A stretch of 64,000 bases of DNA from Orientallactaga sibirica (GCA_036365145.1 JAEOAD010000015.1:14439501-14503500), one strand, 5' to 3'; positions 22,277 to 33,989 are shown, numbered from the stretch's first letter. Program-made: numbers and translations. Notes: generated from the letters alone by a model not told the origin.

Positions 22277-22428
22277 AGTGAAGACACACCATCTCTCAGG
22301 GAAATTATTTGGGGAAAGGAAGAAAAATATTCTGATTTCAGCTGGGGCCCTGGTGAGGTGTGGCTGAAATCAGAATATCTTTCTTCCTTTCCCCAAATAA
22401 TTTCCCTGAGAGATGGTGTGTCTTCACT
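22277..22428. repeat. Near-perfect inverted repeat (66-bp arms, 20-bp spacer)
   Basis: The left arm 22277-22342 and right arm 22363-22428 are reverse complements at 65 of 66 positions; the one mismatch is an A in the left arm against a G in the reverse-complemented right arm. The spacer is 22343-22362. The arms are of mixed composition, not a microsatellite and not a repeat family I recognise. Transcribed in either direction it would fold into one long hairpin. Confidence 0.97.
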
Positions 22429-23785
22429 CTCAGGCTAGAAAAAATTACTGGAGTGCCTTGGACAAAATTCTCACAGCTCCTCTTTTTAGCCAGAATGTGA
22501 GTGAATGGAGCCTTTTTCCTTACTTAGTAGCTATTCATGATCAGATCCCTATTCAAACTCAAATCTCTCTTCCTTTCATTGGAAGTTACTATTACCTGCT
22601 AGAATATGAAGATCTGGGCATGAGGTCATTGGCCATGTCTGGGTCCTCTAAAGCCATCTGTGAAATGATCCAAGAAGTTAGCAACATCTTATTTATTCTC
22701 CAAGCAAGTTTGTAGGTACTGACCTTCACTGCTTAAAGAGTGAATTATGTCTGGCCCTTTCCAGCAATAAGTCCCACATCCAGGGACAAATACTTATATA
22801 ATTGCCACCATTTCAAGTAGAATTTGGGTTACCAAAACTAGTTTTTCACCCTGCACTTTTAGTGTAGACCACCCAAGATGCCTACATCTAACTCACTATA
22901 CACTGAATGCCTGGGAAGAATGGATGTACAAAATGACAAGGCCCATACACTGTGAAGAGCTGAGCTAATGTTTAAGTTCTCAACAGCTGATGGCAATTAG
23001 AAAAAAATTTATTCTGAAATATATATCCTAGGAAACAATTCATATCAGAAAGGTTGCTATCTGATCTGTCTACTTCTGGGGTGCATTTGGCTATGGTGAG
23101 GAAGCAGTAAGAAGCAGGCATGGCAAAAGCTCTGTTAATGATATGTAACCCTTGCTCTGAAAGAGAGAAAGGTCAAGTGGTAGAAGAGTGACCCACTGGA
23201 GGGGAAGTGAAATCTGCATATTTAAAAATTTCCTTCTGAGACTACTTACTTCTCAGGAGAAAGGGGGATAATAAAATTGCAGATGTGGAAGATTAGGTTT
23301 TTTTTGTCACATTTAAAATCTTTCTAAGTCAACTAATTAAATTATACCTTCCAACAGAGAATGCAAACACAATCTCAGGTTCTAATCTCTCCATAATCAA
23401 GCATTCTATTATTAATGCCCTCTTCCTTTTTCTGGGCTTAATTGCTCATTGTACTACATGTGGCATTGATTAGCAGTAGGAAGAATATGTTCTGTTTAGT
23501 TGACTTATGAGAAAAGTGGCTATAAAAAGGCATTGACTCCTAAAGCAAGCTCTATCCAGCTGTGATGCGGTATGTAGGGGGTCTATGTCTGAGGAAGTAC
23601 AGCCAGTCAGCTTGTTTAGCTTGAAATAACAGCATAAAGTTTCATATTTCCTGTGAAACAACCACTCTTCATCAAACATGACCCAAAATCTGCAGGGAAC
23701 TTTTCACATCAAAGCTTTGCACAGAACTTTAGTTTATAGCACACTTTTCTGTGAGTAGCAGTTTGTTTCATCTGGACCATACAAC
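22429..23785. other. Non-repeat stretch, nothing recognised
   Basis: The 100-codon frame at 22413-22715 begins inside the palindrome arm and has no recognisable domain. No other feature seen. Confidence 0.45.
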
Positions 23786-23789
23786 TGTG

Positions 23790-23965
23790 AGGTACATATT
23801 TTTACACAGATTCTGCGTATGGAAAGTCTGAAGCTTTGTAAGATTAAGAGGTTTTTATTGGGTTAGATAGCTATTATGATGAAGGCAGAATTTGAACACA
23901 GACACTCCAATTTCAACTCTTGTAACTCTTTACATTATATTTCACTGTCCCCTACCAACAATGAG
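23790..23965 (-). repeat. Probable MIR SINE, antisense (ancient)
   Basis: Follows the MIR antisense order: ACAACTGTGAGGTACATATT, TTACACAGATTCTGCG in place of the ACAGATGAGGAAACTG block, TAAGATTAAGAGG, GGCAGAATTTGAACACAGAC, then the AACTCTTTACATTATA end. Confidence 0.55.
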
Positions 23966-24433
23966 AAAGCTACTGTAATTCATCAAATTTTTACTAGACT
24001 AATACCATTTTACATAATCTAAGCTAGGCATTATGGGAGAATACAACATACTGTTAGATTCAGACAACTGTAGCAAAACCCATGTTTGCTGAGATGTGCT
24101 GTATCATATATGCAAAACACTAAAGAAAAAAGGAAAGAAAAGATACTCAGGATGGAAAATCTGTCAGAGAGGAGGAAGTATTTCACTGGGTCTTTAAGAA
24201 AAACAAACACATTTTGACTATGAGCATTCAGGGAGTGAAATAGTAGAGACAAGCTTAGTGGTAGTATCTTGAGTTAGGGAACATGGGAGTTAATAAAATT
24301 TGTAAGATTGTGATATATTAAGGAATCAAAGATCACAAAGAGTTATAGATAAGAGAAGGAATTTTACTATTTTGTTCAACAAAAACCAAATATTTCTCCA
24401 GAAATATTAATGACAAGTTGTTATTAAATTTAT

Positions 24434-24640
24434 ATTTTTTATTTTTTAATATTTTTTTATTTGAGAGCAAAGAGACAGAGAAAGAGTATGGGTGTGCCAG
24501 GGCCTCTTGCCACTGCAAACAAATTCCAAATGCATACACCACTTTGTGCATCTGGCTTTACTGGGTACTGGGAAATTAAATCTAGGTAGATAGGTTTTGT
24601 AAGCAAGCACGTTTAACTGCAGAGCTATCATCCCAGTCAT
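24434..24640 (-). mobile_element. tRNA-derived SINE (B2/DIP-like), antisense, diverged
   Basis: T-rich start, GAGAGCAAAGAGACAGAG, GCCAGGGCCTCTTGCCACTG, TTTGTGCATCTGGCTTTACT, and an antisense head decayed to GAGCTATCATCCCAGTC. Confidence 0.8.
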
Positions 24641-24890
24641 TGATACTTTTTATAGGAAAGAAGAAGACAGCCATAAAACACAGGTACCAGCCACTAAATG
24701 TACCTAGGGGCATGACTTTGTACTTGAACAAAACCCCTCTGTTAGGAATGTGTACTGAATGCAAAGACTCAATATCAAGGTCAAAATCTTTTAGTTGCAA
24801 ATACCTGAGGTTTCTCAGTCTGAATAGTGTTTCTTTTCTATGATCTGGACCAGATAATATCTTGGTTACCTCCAGTTTCAAGGACATATA

Positions 24891-24893
<3 letters not shown>

Positions 24894-24948
<55 letters not shown>
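24894..24948. repeat. (AT)n microsatellite
   Basis: About 27 uninterrupted AT units. Expected to be highly length-variable and self-complementary. Confidence 0.97.
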
Positions 24949-24954
<6 letters not shown>

Positions 24955-24959
24955 GTCTA

Positions 24960-25540
24960 AGCCTAAGAAGCTTTTGCAAAGACAAAGTAATTCATCTACT
25001 TGGTTTATGACTGTAGAATAACTGCTCAGTCATCACTGAAGCTTTTTTTTTCTGGAGGACAGAAAATATTAAAAGCAAGGAAACAAATTCTTTCCAGATG
25101 TCCCTATGAGTTGTGATTCTGCCTTCATGTGCAATATGAGACTGACACCACCCTGGGAGTCTGGGCTTCCTTTCTTGACAGTAACTAACCTTGTTGATTG
25201 AGAATACTTCTCATCCTTTGGGTCTTGGATAGATGGTCCAGCAGATACAGAGGAGCATCATTTTCAGTATTACGTCCCACTATCCTGTTCCTATCCTTAT
25301 CATCTCCCCAGTGTTAGATGAGACCTGCATATCCCCATATGCACACCTTTGCCCTGCATATTCTCACATCCTACTGTAGTCAGCTCCAAGTTGCTAGGAT
25401 CAACATCCAAACCAGATACACTACAGAGGAGGGAGGTGAAAAGGGAATTTGGGGATTCCTTGCCAATATAACAATATGCCAATGCACCAATAAATTCAGA
25501 GCACCCCAGATTCTTATCTTAATGAATTTAAAGAAATGAA
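24960..25540. other. Non-repeat stretch, nothing recognised
   Basis: No repeat or coding signal that I can support. Confidence 0.4.
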
Positions 25541-25544
25541 ATCC

Positions 25545-26035
25545 ATATACCAGAGGGTAAGACTTAGAGATACTTTATTAGATTAAGAGAAGGAAAGTGA
25601 AGCAAGTACAGAGAACTTCTGCTATGTGGAGGGCAGGAGGTGGTAGAGGACCATTTGAGAGTAAATGGGGGTCTCCCCTTGTCTCAGCCCAGCCCTAGTG
25701 AGATGAGGGAAGCTTACCAGAACCAAAAGCTTTCCAGGAGCCAGCTAAGAGAGCCTCACCCTGGTAAGGGTCTATTTATAACCTTATTGTGGTAGTTTTT
25801 ACCTCCTGGCTCAAGTGAGCCAGAATGAGGGCTGATTGGTTTGGGTTAGGGGCTACCATGACTCCAAGTTCTGGGGGCTGAAATTGACTAACCACAATGT
25901 CAGGATTAGATTTAAATTCTAGGCAAGGAGACCTATTGTTTATGGAAGCACAGATCTAGGGAGCTCCTTTAGGCAAATGATAAGAAGTCAAATCAAAAGA
26001 CCAAAAAGAAAAAGAAAGCACAAAAAGAAGTCAGA
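25545..26035 (-). mobile_element. Probable retroviral solo LTR of unassigned family, antisense
   Basis: The minus strand shows an LTR promoter/terminator layout: CCAATCAGCCC (CCAAT-type) near 25840, a TATAAATAGAC box near 25790, about 200 bp of R-like sequence, then AATAAAG near 25575 and a short U5. Boundaries and target duplications were not resolved, so the limits are approximate. Confidence 0.5.
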
Positions 26036-26089
26036 TCATTCTTTGATCTCCAGCAAAGTGGAGATTGCAAGGGCAAACATTTCTGCCTT

Positions 26090-26490
26090 TACTTTTGGAG
26101 CCCAGTCACCCTAAACTACCTAACAAAGCTCCCTGACTCCCTCTCAAAGGGATTTAGTTGAAGCTTGCAGATCTAAAGGCAGTTCCATCATGGCAAAAGA
26201 GGCCAGCCCCCTTTCACAGATCCAAGTAGCGAGAAACCAACAAGACAGCCAGCAAAACCACAAGCAAGTACAAAATCAGCAGCAAAACAGCAGGGATTCC
26301 TAGCAAGCAATAGGGACCCAGGCAGAACTCAGACATCCCTGCGTACCTTTGGCCTGCACATCAAATCTGTACCCAGTAGGGCTGGACCTCAGGATCCACC
26401 CCCAGTGACACCTCCTCCAGCTAGGCAGCTGAAGGCAAGCTTTAATAAAACATCTGAGTCTAATGTGGCACATACATTCAAATTATCACA
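26090..26490 (-). mobile_element. MaLR-type LTR, antisense
   Basis: Read on the minus strand from 26490 it starts TGTGATAATTTGAATGTATG, then GACTCAGATGTTTTATTAAA, GGAGGAGGTGTCACTGG and GGTCCAGCCCTA. This is the same order as the LTR at 40642-41040. The 3' end is diverged, so the left limit is approximate. Confidence 0.7.
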
Positions 26491-26536
26491 CGTCTCTATT
26501 CCAATTATTTTTCTCTGCCTCTTGGAATCACATGTG

Positions 26537-26645
26537 GATAGGGCTGCAAAGATAGTTCAGCCAGTAAAGTTCTTGCCTTGCAATTATAATGACCTGGGTG
26601 AGTTAGATTCCCCAGAATCCAAATTAATAATGATAATAATAAAGA
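26537..26645 (+). mobile_element. Old tRNA-head SINE fragment
   Basis: GGGCTGCAAAGATAGTTCAG, then AAAGTTCTTGCCTTGCAA, GGTGAGTTAGATTCCCCAGA and an AATAATGATAATAAT tail. Too short and diverged to assign to B2, DIP or ID. Confidence 0.55.
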
Positions 26646-26837
26646 GTCTAATATGAATAAAATGGACTCCACAAGTTTTGGCATTTGCTGATGGCTCAGT
26701 TATTAAATATTATTTCTTGAAGGCCTCCAATATTCTTCTAAGTATTGTAAGATACCATCAATAATGAGAGATAATGCTAGAATAGTGACTCTGGATCCTC
26801 ACTGCATTTAAATTGAAATTTTTTCTATGATTTTTTT

Positions 26838-26918
26838 TTCCTATGGAGCTATAGGTTGAACTCAAGGGCCTTTTGCATGCTAAGCACATACTCTACCGCT
26901 GAGCCACACCTTTGGCCC
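26838..26918 (-). mobile_element. ID-like SINE, antisense
   Basis: The minus strand reads as a BC1/ID head: GTGGCTCAGCGGTAGAGTAT, GCTTAGCATGCAAAAGGCCC, TTGAGTTCAACCTATAGCTC. The A and B boxes of a tRNA-type promoter are evident. Confidence 0.75.
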
Positions 26919-26924
26919 ATTTGT

Positions 26925-27075
26925 GATTTTGGACAGAGTATTGCATCTTCTGTGTCTCAGTATCTTTATTCATAATCATAACTTTCTGCTTTGGTTTTTA
27001 AATAGATTAGTATATACATAAGTGAATGAGGACAGTGTTTGGCACAAAATGAAGATTGTATATATTTAGGCACTC
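26925..27075 (+). repeat. Probable MIR SINE fragment
   Basis: TCTGTGTCTCAGTATCTTTA, then TAGATTAGTATATACATAAG and GACAGTGTTTGGCACAAAAT match the order of the 3' half of MIR. Confidence 0.45.
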
Positions 27076-27079
27076 ATAT

Positions 27080-27470
27080 TATAATATTCGCCATTTTACC
27101 GGAATATCACTCACTGGAATAAAAGGTTGACTATGGCAAATGTTAATTACAGATTCAGTAAATAAAAGCATGTGAAAATTAAAGTATTTTGTTGGAGGGG
27201 CTCCTATCTTTGTAAACAAGAGTTTAATGCAAACAAACACTGACCAGATCTATGGGCTGAACCCATAATTTAAAAGCCCTGAGGATTCTTTGATTGTGAT
27301 GTCAGTCTTACGATTTTTCATACAGATAAACAAAGTTGTCCAGTCATGTGATGTGATCTCTGTCATTTATTGCTTAAGGAATCAGGGAGCTGGTAAAATC
27401 AATAATTCCTCTGCTAAAGATTAAAGTAGCTAGATTTGGGTTTATACTGTAACTGTGCTATCAAAATGAA
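27080..27470. other. Single-copy stretch, candidate conserved noncoding element
   Basis: No repeat features, no open frame. Balanced AT-rich sequence with blocks such as TAAACAAAGTTGTC and TTTGATTGTGATGTCAG. Conservation is a guess from texture. Confidence 0.22.
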
Positions 27471-27841
27471 AGCACACCTTCATGAAACCAGCACCATTCT
27501 GTTCTTTCTATATGAGTGATGATAGATTTCCATCTGCTCTTCAATAAAAAGAAAATGAGTATAACATTACTTTTGTTGTGTTTTTTACATGTCTCCTAAA
27601 ATAAGACAGCAGTATAAGACTTCATCCAAATATATTCTGTCTTCCAACACTCCTCACTTCTGAAGAAACTCAAATTCAATTTTTACTGAGTTTGCTTTCA
27701 CTAAAAATGTCATCAACTGTCTCAATCCACAGTAAACCAATGCTAAGCCCTTTGTACCCAGTCTGTCTTCTCCACTGACTCTGAAAGTGTCCATGTAGAC
27801 CTTATGTCTCATGTAAATTATCATAAGAATTTCTTAAGTGG

Positions 27842-28085
27842 GAGCTGGGGAGGTGGATCAGCAGTTAAAGGTGCTTGTTTGCAAGTCTAACAGCCCAATT
27901 TCAATTCCCCAGGAAAACAGCAAGAAATGAGACACTATCTCAAAAAGAAGGTGAGAGGAGAGGATAAAGACCCTGAGGTTGTCAGTCTTCTACACACACT
28001 ATGTGCCACATATATGTCCACACATACCCACATACATCATACATACATACATGTGTATGTATATATACACACTTAATTTAAAAAT
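27842..28085 (+). mobile_element. Composite SINE: tRNA-type head with B4-like tail
   Basis: GAGCTGGGGAGGTGGATCAG and CCCAATTTCAATTCCCCAGG form a tRNA-type head. GAGGTTGTCAGTCTTCTACA and an interrupted CATACATA tract follow, as in B4-family right ends. Confidence 0.65.
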
Positions 28086-28384
28086 ATAAGAATTTCCTAA
28101 GTGGCTGTCCAGCCCATTTTGCAATGTACTGTTAGCTTTTCAGTATGTCTGTCTAATAAAGCCACTGTCAGTTGGAAGTCCCCATCTCTCAGGAAGAACA
28201 CCAGAAAAACAGTGAACACATCCTATCAGATACTTCCATTTTTCTTTCAACCAACATTACCAGCTGCATTTCCCTTCATCCCACTCTACAAACCCTGAGT
28301 TCCAGCAATACTTAACATTTTGCCTTTCTATGCATAACATATATTTCAAACAATCATTGTGTTGTAGTATATCTCACCCTAATC

Positions 28385-28520
28385 TTCCCAGTAAGCACTT
28401 CTTTACCATCTAAAACACACTTGAAATATCACTTCATCAACAAAAGTTTCTCAAAATGTCCCAACGTTGCCCATGCTAACTGCACCACCATTTTGCATTT
28501 GATATGCTACATTGTTTAAA
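28385..28520 (+). repeat. Possible L2 LINE fragment
   Basis: CACTTGAAATATCACTTCAT, then TTTCTCAAAATGTCCC, parallels the L2 block (CTCAAATGTCACCTTCT... GGCCTTCCCTGACC). Weak. Confidence 0.35.
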
Positions 28521-28714
28521 TGTGCACATGTTAATAAAAAACAAGGATGGTTATATTATTATATATGTATGATAATTATAATTCATATATATTCACTCTT
28601 CATTTATAATGTTTTAAGTGTAAATTGTCTACATAAGTTATTTATCTATTTTTATATTCTACTATTCTATTCGTTTGATTTGAAAGAGCTCTTTACACAT
28701 CCAGAAAATTAATT

Positions 28715-28805
28715 TTAACTTTGGTAGCACCTGAGAGGCAAGAGGATTATGAGCTCAAAGCAAATCTAGGCTATGTAAGTAGATCCTGTCAGAAAGGATA
28801 AAAAG
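28715..28805 (+). mobile_element. B1 SINE fragment, 5' truncated
   Basis: TGGTAGCACCTGAGAGGCAA, GATTATGAGCTCAAAGC and CTATGTAAGTAGATCCTGTC follow the middle of B1. Confidence 0.55.
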
Positions 28806-30365
28806 AAAGAGAAGAGAAATGGAACCAGCCTAGATGTCCCTCCAGAGATGAATGGATAATAAAGATGTGGTACATTTACACAAAGGAGTTCTATTCAGTG
28901 ATAAAGAAAATGAAATTATGAAATTTGCAGGGAAATGGATGGATCTGGAAAGGATTATACTAAGTGAGGTAACCCAGACCCAGAAAGCCAAAAGTCACAT
29001 GTTCTCTCTCATATGTGGATCCTAGTTGCAAATGTATAGACTTGTGTGTGAGCTGGAACCAAAAATCAGTAGCAGATGCAAGTAAGCTGGAAAAAGGCTA
29101 TAAGGGAAGGAGGGGAGGGAAGGACTTAAGGGGATGGTATTGTACATATGTAAGTAGAAGAACAGATTACAGGGAGGGAAAAGGCCTAAGCAAGGCCAGG
29201 GGAAGAGAAAGTGTAAAAGAAGGGTGGGGGAGGGTCAATCAAAATTCAAGATATTCTGAATAAGACTTACATAATCCTATTTTTTGAATAATGTCACATC
29301 CAGAAGCTATAGATTGTCACTAGAAAATTTTCAGTGCCTGGGATGGGATACCTTCCAGTGAGTTGTTGGCCAGGGAGGACTCCATAGCCTCTAAAACATT
29401 AAAGGCTATTGCCAAGGCCCTTGGTTTCCCTTGAGAAACAGATGGTAAGACCCTATTGCTGAAAACCTCACTTGCCTGAGCAGCAAGGTCACTGAGAAAG
29501 CAAGCTGGTGCTGAGCAGAAAACCTTCTCCCTGTTGACCAGCCAACTGAAAACTGGAAAAAAGCTGCACTGCATGCAGACATATGGGAGATAGAAATCAT
29601 CAGTGGTGAAAACTGGACAGTGGAGACTTCAAGTTTGGCCAGACAGGCCCAATGACTGAATGGGTGCAATAGTTACATGTCTGCTCTTGGGGAAACCAAC
29701 TGCTCCCTAATTGGACTGAAGGCCCTCTCTATGGGAGGGAATACATACCTGGTACTGAAAAACCTAAGCAAAAGTCTATGGCAGGGGAGGTCATGAGCCT
29801 TAGGGGTATCAAGACTGCTCTTGTCTGGGTAAATGTATATATAATTTCCACAAAACTACCCTAAAGTAGTGAAAGCACTAAACTTAATGTTTATATTCAC
29901 ATATTAATGCTACTCTCACTTCTGGTTAGAGAAGCTTCTCTTTTTGTGTGGAGATGACCACTGGGATGACCCAAAAGGCAACATAGTGCTGAGAAGAAGG
30001 GACAGAGGAGTGTCCAGCACTGAAACATCTTTATCACACCCTCCAAGGCTCAGGGTCCATTGCGGAAGAGGGGGTGAAAGAATGTAAGAGCCAAAGGAAG
30101 GGTCCGACTCCTTATAATGCAACTGTCCAGACAGAAATTGGACTTGATATCCATGAACTTGCAGTGCCTAGCAATACCTTCTCAAGACCCTCATAAGAGA
30201 AGAAAAAGGTGATGACATCAAATTAAAAGAGAGACTAATGGAGAGAGGGAGGGGATATGATGGAGAGTGGAGTTCTGAAGGGGAATGGGAGAGGGGAGGG
30301 AAATATGGTTTATTATCTGTAAGTATAGAACTTGTCAATAATTAAAAAAAAAGAAATAGAGAGAG
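28806..30365 (+). mobile_element. L1 3' end: ORF2 tail and 3' UTR, 5' truncated
   Basis: Starts in the last part of ORF2 (GAAATGGAACCAGCCTAGAT, ATGTGGTACATTTACACAAA, GGGAAATGGATGGATCTGGA). It continues through a purine-rich stretch (29095-29230) and a long 3' UTR to a poly(A)-type end AATTAAAAAAAAAG at about 30340. The 3' UTR shares several blocks with the copy at 43414-44877, for example GATGGTAAGACCCTA and GCGGAAGAGGGGG. A typical 5'-truncated insertion. A second purine-rich block lies just before the tail. Confidence 0.85.
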
Positions 30366-30369
30366 AGAA

Positions 30370-31760
30370 AGAGAGTGTGCATGACTAAACATAGCCAGTG
30401 TCACTGAGCACAAAGTTCAGGGTACTTGGTACTGGAGACAGAGACAAGCTGCTTTCATTTTTCCTAACTTTCAGGAAACCAAAATGAAGCACTTTATCAA
30501 TAGTATATCTTATGACTGCTGCTCCGGCCACCCTCCTCTTATATTCCTTCTGATTTCTCATCTTGTGTGTACCATGCTATCTTAACTACCCTTTGTTTAT
30601 GTACACACAGTGTAGAACTGTGTGCTTTGGGTAGAAAGAAAAGTACCAGTTACCATTTATTGACAGTGTTCTGCTCGCTAGGCCTTAGAGACATGGTATA
30701 TTTGAAGGCAAATATTCACAATTGAGAAAGGACACAAGGCATTCTGTGAATTGCTGAACTAATTAATATGATATCCTGATTCCCACTCTATTCGTATAAT
30801 TCCAAAACCCCAATTCCTTCAGTGGTTGAAAAACACCTATAATCCATGCATATATTAGGGTAAATATTTTCCCGTATCCATTATAGAAATGGCAAAGTCT
30901 TAAGGGGACTCCAGTAGCAAAGGATTCAGATAAAGAATGAGCATATTCAGGATTATGGCAGCACAATTGGCTTCTAAGACATTTCTCTAATGTCTATGCC
31001 AAGGACTTAAATGTATGGACTGAAATTGAGAAGATTAGAGTCTCCATCTCAACATCCTGTTTTTCATCTTTGTGGCCATGGGGAAATCACGTAAGCCTAT
31101 CTAAACATTGGCTGTCATCTACTGCATAGGGAAACTGTGTTGTTCATTTTGGATGTATAGAAAATACACTGTTTATTTACTGCCTTCATTTTCTAGAAGG
31201 AGTAACAGCAAATGATTTTACGTCTTCCCACTGTTTATTTTGGTTCCTTCACAGTTTAGTAATGTGATTGTTTACTTCAGTGACTTAGCAAGAAAAGATA
31301 AAATAATTCTCCTTGAAATATGGGAATTATTTCACAGCTCCACTTCAGTGCAACTGGGACTTTCTCTCCAGGCTGTGAAGTTTTGCACCATTTCTTCTGT
31401 AATTCACTCCTGACTTGGACAACAGGCCTATTTTTCTGTGGGACTTAGCATGCCCCCTTCTCAGAAAAGCATTGACTGGAAGAAAATCACGTCTCACTTT
31501 CCTGCTCCTTGCTAATCCTTGTTGTTAGCCTTATCTCAGCTTTTGTGGAGGGTTTCTGGATGCTCTGGGACTATCTTTATTCCTGATATTGAAAAAAAAT
31601 GATTTAAGTTCTCTGCTTCTTAAATTGCAGTCACTGTGGGATTTCTCTTTAGGGAATGTTAGTGAGAAAAAAGTTCTGTGATTTATTGTGTCTTCACAGT
31701 GGACTCAGAACTATAAAAAAATAAACTATCTTGAGCAGGAGGGGAAAAGTCTGCTCACCA
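30370..31760. other. Mostly non-repeat stretch
   Basis: A weak MIR-like segment may lie at 31030-31150 (GGGGAAATCACGTAAGCCTA in place of the MIR GGCAAGTTACTTAACCT block). Otherwise nothing recognised. Confidence 0.35.
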
Positions 31761-31776
31761 AGAAATATGTCCTCTC

Positions 31777-32004
31777 CGGCTGAAGAGATGGCTTAGGGGT
31801 TAAGGTGCCTGCCTCCTAAGCCTAAGAACGCCCATTCGATTCTCCAGGACCCACATTTAGCCAGATGTGACACAAGGGCGCAATGCTGTCCTTGCCCACA
31901 AGGGGGCTCAAGCATCTGGAGTTCATTCACAGTGGCTGAGAGGCTGCTGGTGTGCCCATTCTCTGTCTGTCTGTCTTTCTCTCTCTCCAAAAACAAAAAC
32001 AAAA
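31777..32004 (+). mobile_element. tRNA-derived SINE (B2/DIP-like), young
   Basis: Head GGCTGAAGAGATGGCTTAGG, core CACAAGGGCGCAATGCTGTC, CT tail and AAAAACAAAAACAAAA. Target duplication AAGAAATATGTCCTC lies on both sides (from about 31761 and from about 32006). Good duplications and low divergence argue for a recent insertion. Confidence 0.92.
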
Positions 32005-32061
32005 AAGAAATATGTCCTCCTAAATTCCAGAGTAAAATAAAATTAGACAAATCAGTGTCTC

Positions 32062-32230
32062 AGCCAGGTGTGGTGATGCACACTGTAACTGCAGCATTTC
32101 AGGAACAGACACAAGAGGATCATTATGAATTCCTGCCCACTCTGGTCTACATAGCAAGTCCTAGGCTAGCTGGAGCTACAGAGTGAGACCCTATCTCCAA
32201 AAAGACCAAAAGAAATTAAAAGAAAAATAA
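32062..32230 (+). mobile_element. B1 SINE
   Basis: GCCAGGTGTGGTGATGCACA start, GGCTAGCTGGAGCTACAGAG and GACCCTATCTC near the end, then an A-rich tail. The middle is rearranged relative to a standard B1. Confidence 0.85.
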
Positions 32231-32787
32231 GTTGTCTCCTCTCCTCTTTTCTACTTTCTCTTTTCTTCTCCTCTCCCCTCCCTCCATCTTCTCCTAATTT
32301 TTCTTCTATCTCTCTCCAATTTCTCAATATTACTCCATCTTTCACTTGTCTCCTAATAGTTATAAAAATGTTAATTCTGAGATATACAACATAAAAATTC
32401 CTTAATGACTTCTAGCCATTTTTTTTTTTACTTTTACAGATGATTCCTATTGGACAATTTGCCACACATTCTTAAATGTGAATTTCACATTATGTTCTTT
32501 ATTAATTTCATATTAGTTATATTTAATTATGAGTTTTTGCCTAAGGAAGTTCATCACAAAGTTTCCTAGACTTCAGAGAATCTCACATTCTCAGTTTTAA
32601 TGATCTTAGCATCTATGAGATTAGACACTGGATGCATTTCTAACATTTTTTATGGTGAGAAAATAGTTCTTTCTACATGGGTATGGATGTGGCCAAAGTA
32701 TCATAAGTCTAGCCATAGAGACAAAACTAAGACATTATTCCAAGTTCTGAAGTAGATCCATAGCTTGTTCATATCTAGCTATTCTTT

Positions 32788-32973
32788 TTTAAAAATACTT
32801 TATTTTGTATTCATTTATTTATTTATTTTTGGTTTTGGAGGTAGGGTCTCACTCTGGCCCAGGCTGACCTGGAATTCACTATGTAGTCTCAGGGTGGCCT
32901 CGAACTCATGGCGATCTTCCTACCTCTGCCTCCCGAGTGCTGGGATTAAAGGTGTGCACCACCATGCCTGGCT
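32788..32973 (-). mobile_element. B1 SINE, antisense, with target duplications
   Basis: A textbook antisense B1: GGTAGGGTCTCACTCTGGCC, GACCTGGAATTCACTATGTA, GCCTCCCGAGTGCTGGGATT, ACCATGCCTGGC. ATATCTAGCTATTCTT occurs on both sides (about 32771-32786 and 32975-32990). The tail side is T-rich. Confidence 0.95.
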
Positions 32974-33049
32974 AATATCTAGCTATTCTTAAAAAAAAAA
33001 AAAAAAAGGTTTTTTCTTATAAGCATCTTAGATTTTCTCCTTGAGAGTA

Positions 33050-33180
33050 CTATGCTGGACATAGTGATGCTTACTTATAATCTCAGCACTGGGAAAACTA
33101 GGGCAGGAGGACTAAGAGTTGGATACTAGCCTGTGTTACTTAATGAGAGGAAAACAAGAAGAGAGAGAGAGAGAGAAAGG
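33050..33180 (+). mobile_element. Degenerate B1 SINE
   Basis: CATAGTGATGCTTACTTATA, ATCTCAGCACTGGGAAAACT, GGCAGGAGGACTAAGAGTTG and a GAGAGAGA tail. Confidence 0.7.
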
Positions 33181-33184
33181 ATGA

Positions 33185-33985
33185 ATGAGAGAACATATCT
33201 GAATGCTGACTATTTTCACATATGAAACAGAATATGCTTAGGGATTAAAGACCCTAGAGATAGATACATGCCATATGCAAAATAGGAGTTGGTGGGTTAA
33301 TTCATCAATTGACCTGTGGGTAAAACGTGCTTGTGATTGATTCCACTACCTCCAAGGGGCACAGGAAGACTGTCAGCAGTCCATAAAGGTGCTCTGGCTA
33401 TTATATACTCATGTGGAAGCCCATCTCCCTCTCCATCTCCACTTCTGCTCACCTTCTAATTCTTAACCTTAGATATTGGGATCAATTCCCTCCAAAAGCT
33501 ATTAAACACAAATATTGCCTCATAAATCAGGTTACAACCTATTTTTGTGCTTCCCTAGCTATAAATTTGAAAGTATTATCAGTGAGTTTTGGGATTGGTG
33601 CTCTTTATACTGTGGTACAAATATCTTTTATTTTATTTTCAGAAATAGTAACCAATCATCCCAATAGTTGTTTTTCTTCATTATTACTATGTGAGCAGCT
33701 GGACAGATTATGTGCTCTTAGTTTAGGTCAATGAAATGTACACACTGACAATCTAGCATGTTATACCAGGCACTGTGCCAGTTATAAGAATTCCATGCAT
33801 ATGCTATGTGTTAATTTCCTAAATTGTATATATGAATATAGTATTTATATAAGTTAAAAGCAAAATAATTTTAAAGACACCTATAAAACTATTGCTATCT
33901 AAAGATTAGAAAGGTATCAAAAGTCTTAAAATGTCTGTTAAAATTCTAGAAATACAGGATAGCTTTGTATTTTATATCTATTTTA
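33185..33985. other. Non-repeat stretch, nothing recognised
   Basis: A 107-codon open frame (33411-33734) lies here. It has no recognisable domain, and no promoter or splice context supports it. Confidence 0.4.
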
Positions 33986-33989
33986 CCCA

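Noticed and set aside
22413..22715. 100-codon frame beside the palindrome
   Set aside because: Begins within a palindrome arm and shows no protein family features.
24582..24953. 123-codon minus-strand frame with Tyr-Ile repeats
   Set aside because: The repeat is translation of the (AT)n microsatellite and the rest is SINE sequence.
33411..33734. 107-codon frame
   Set aside because: Hydrophobic but without recognisable family features; AT-rich chance frame.
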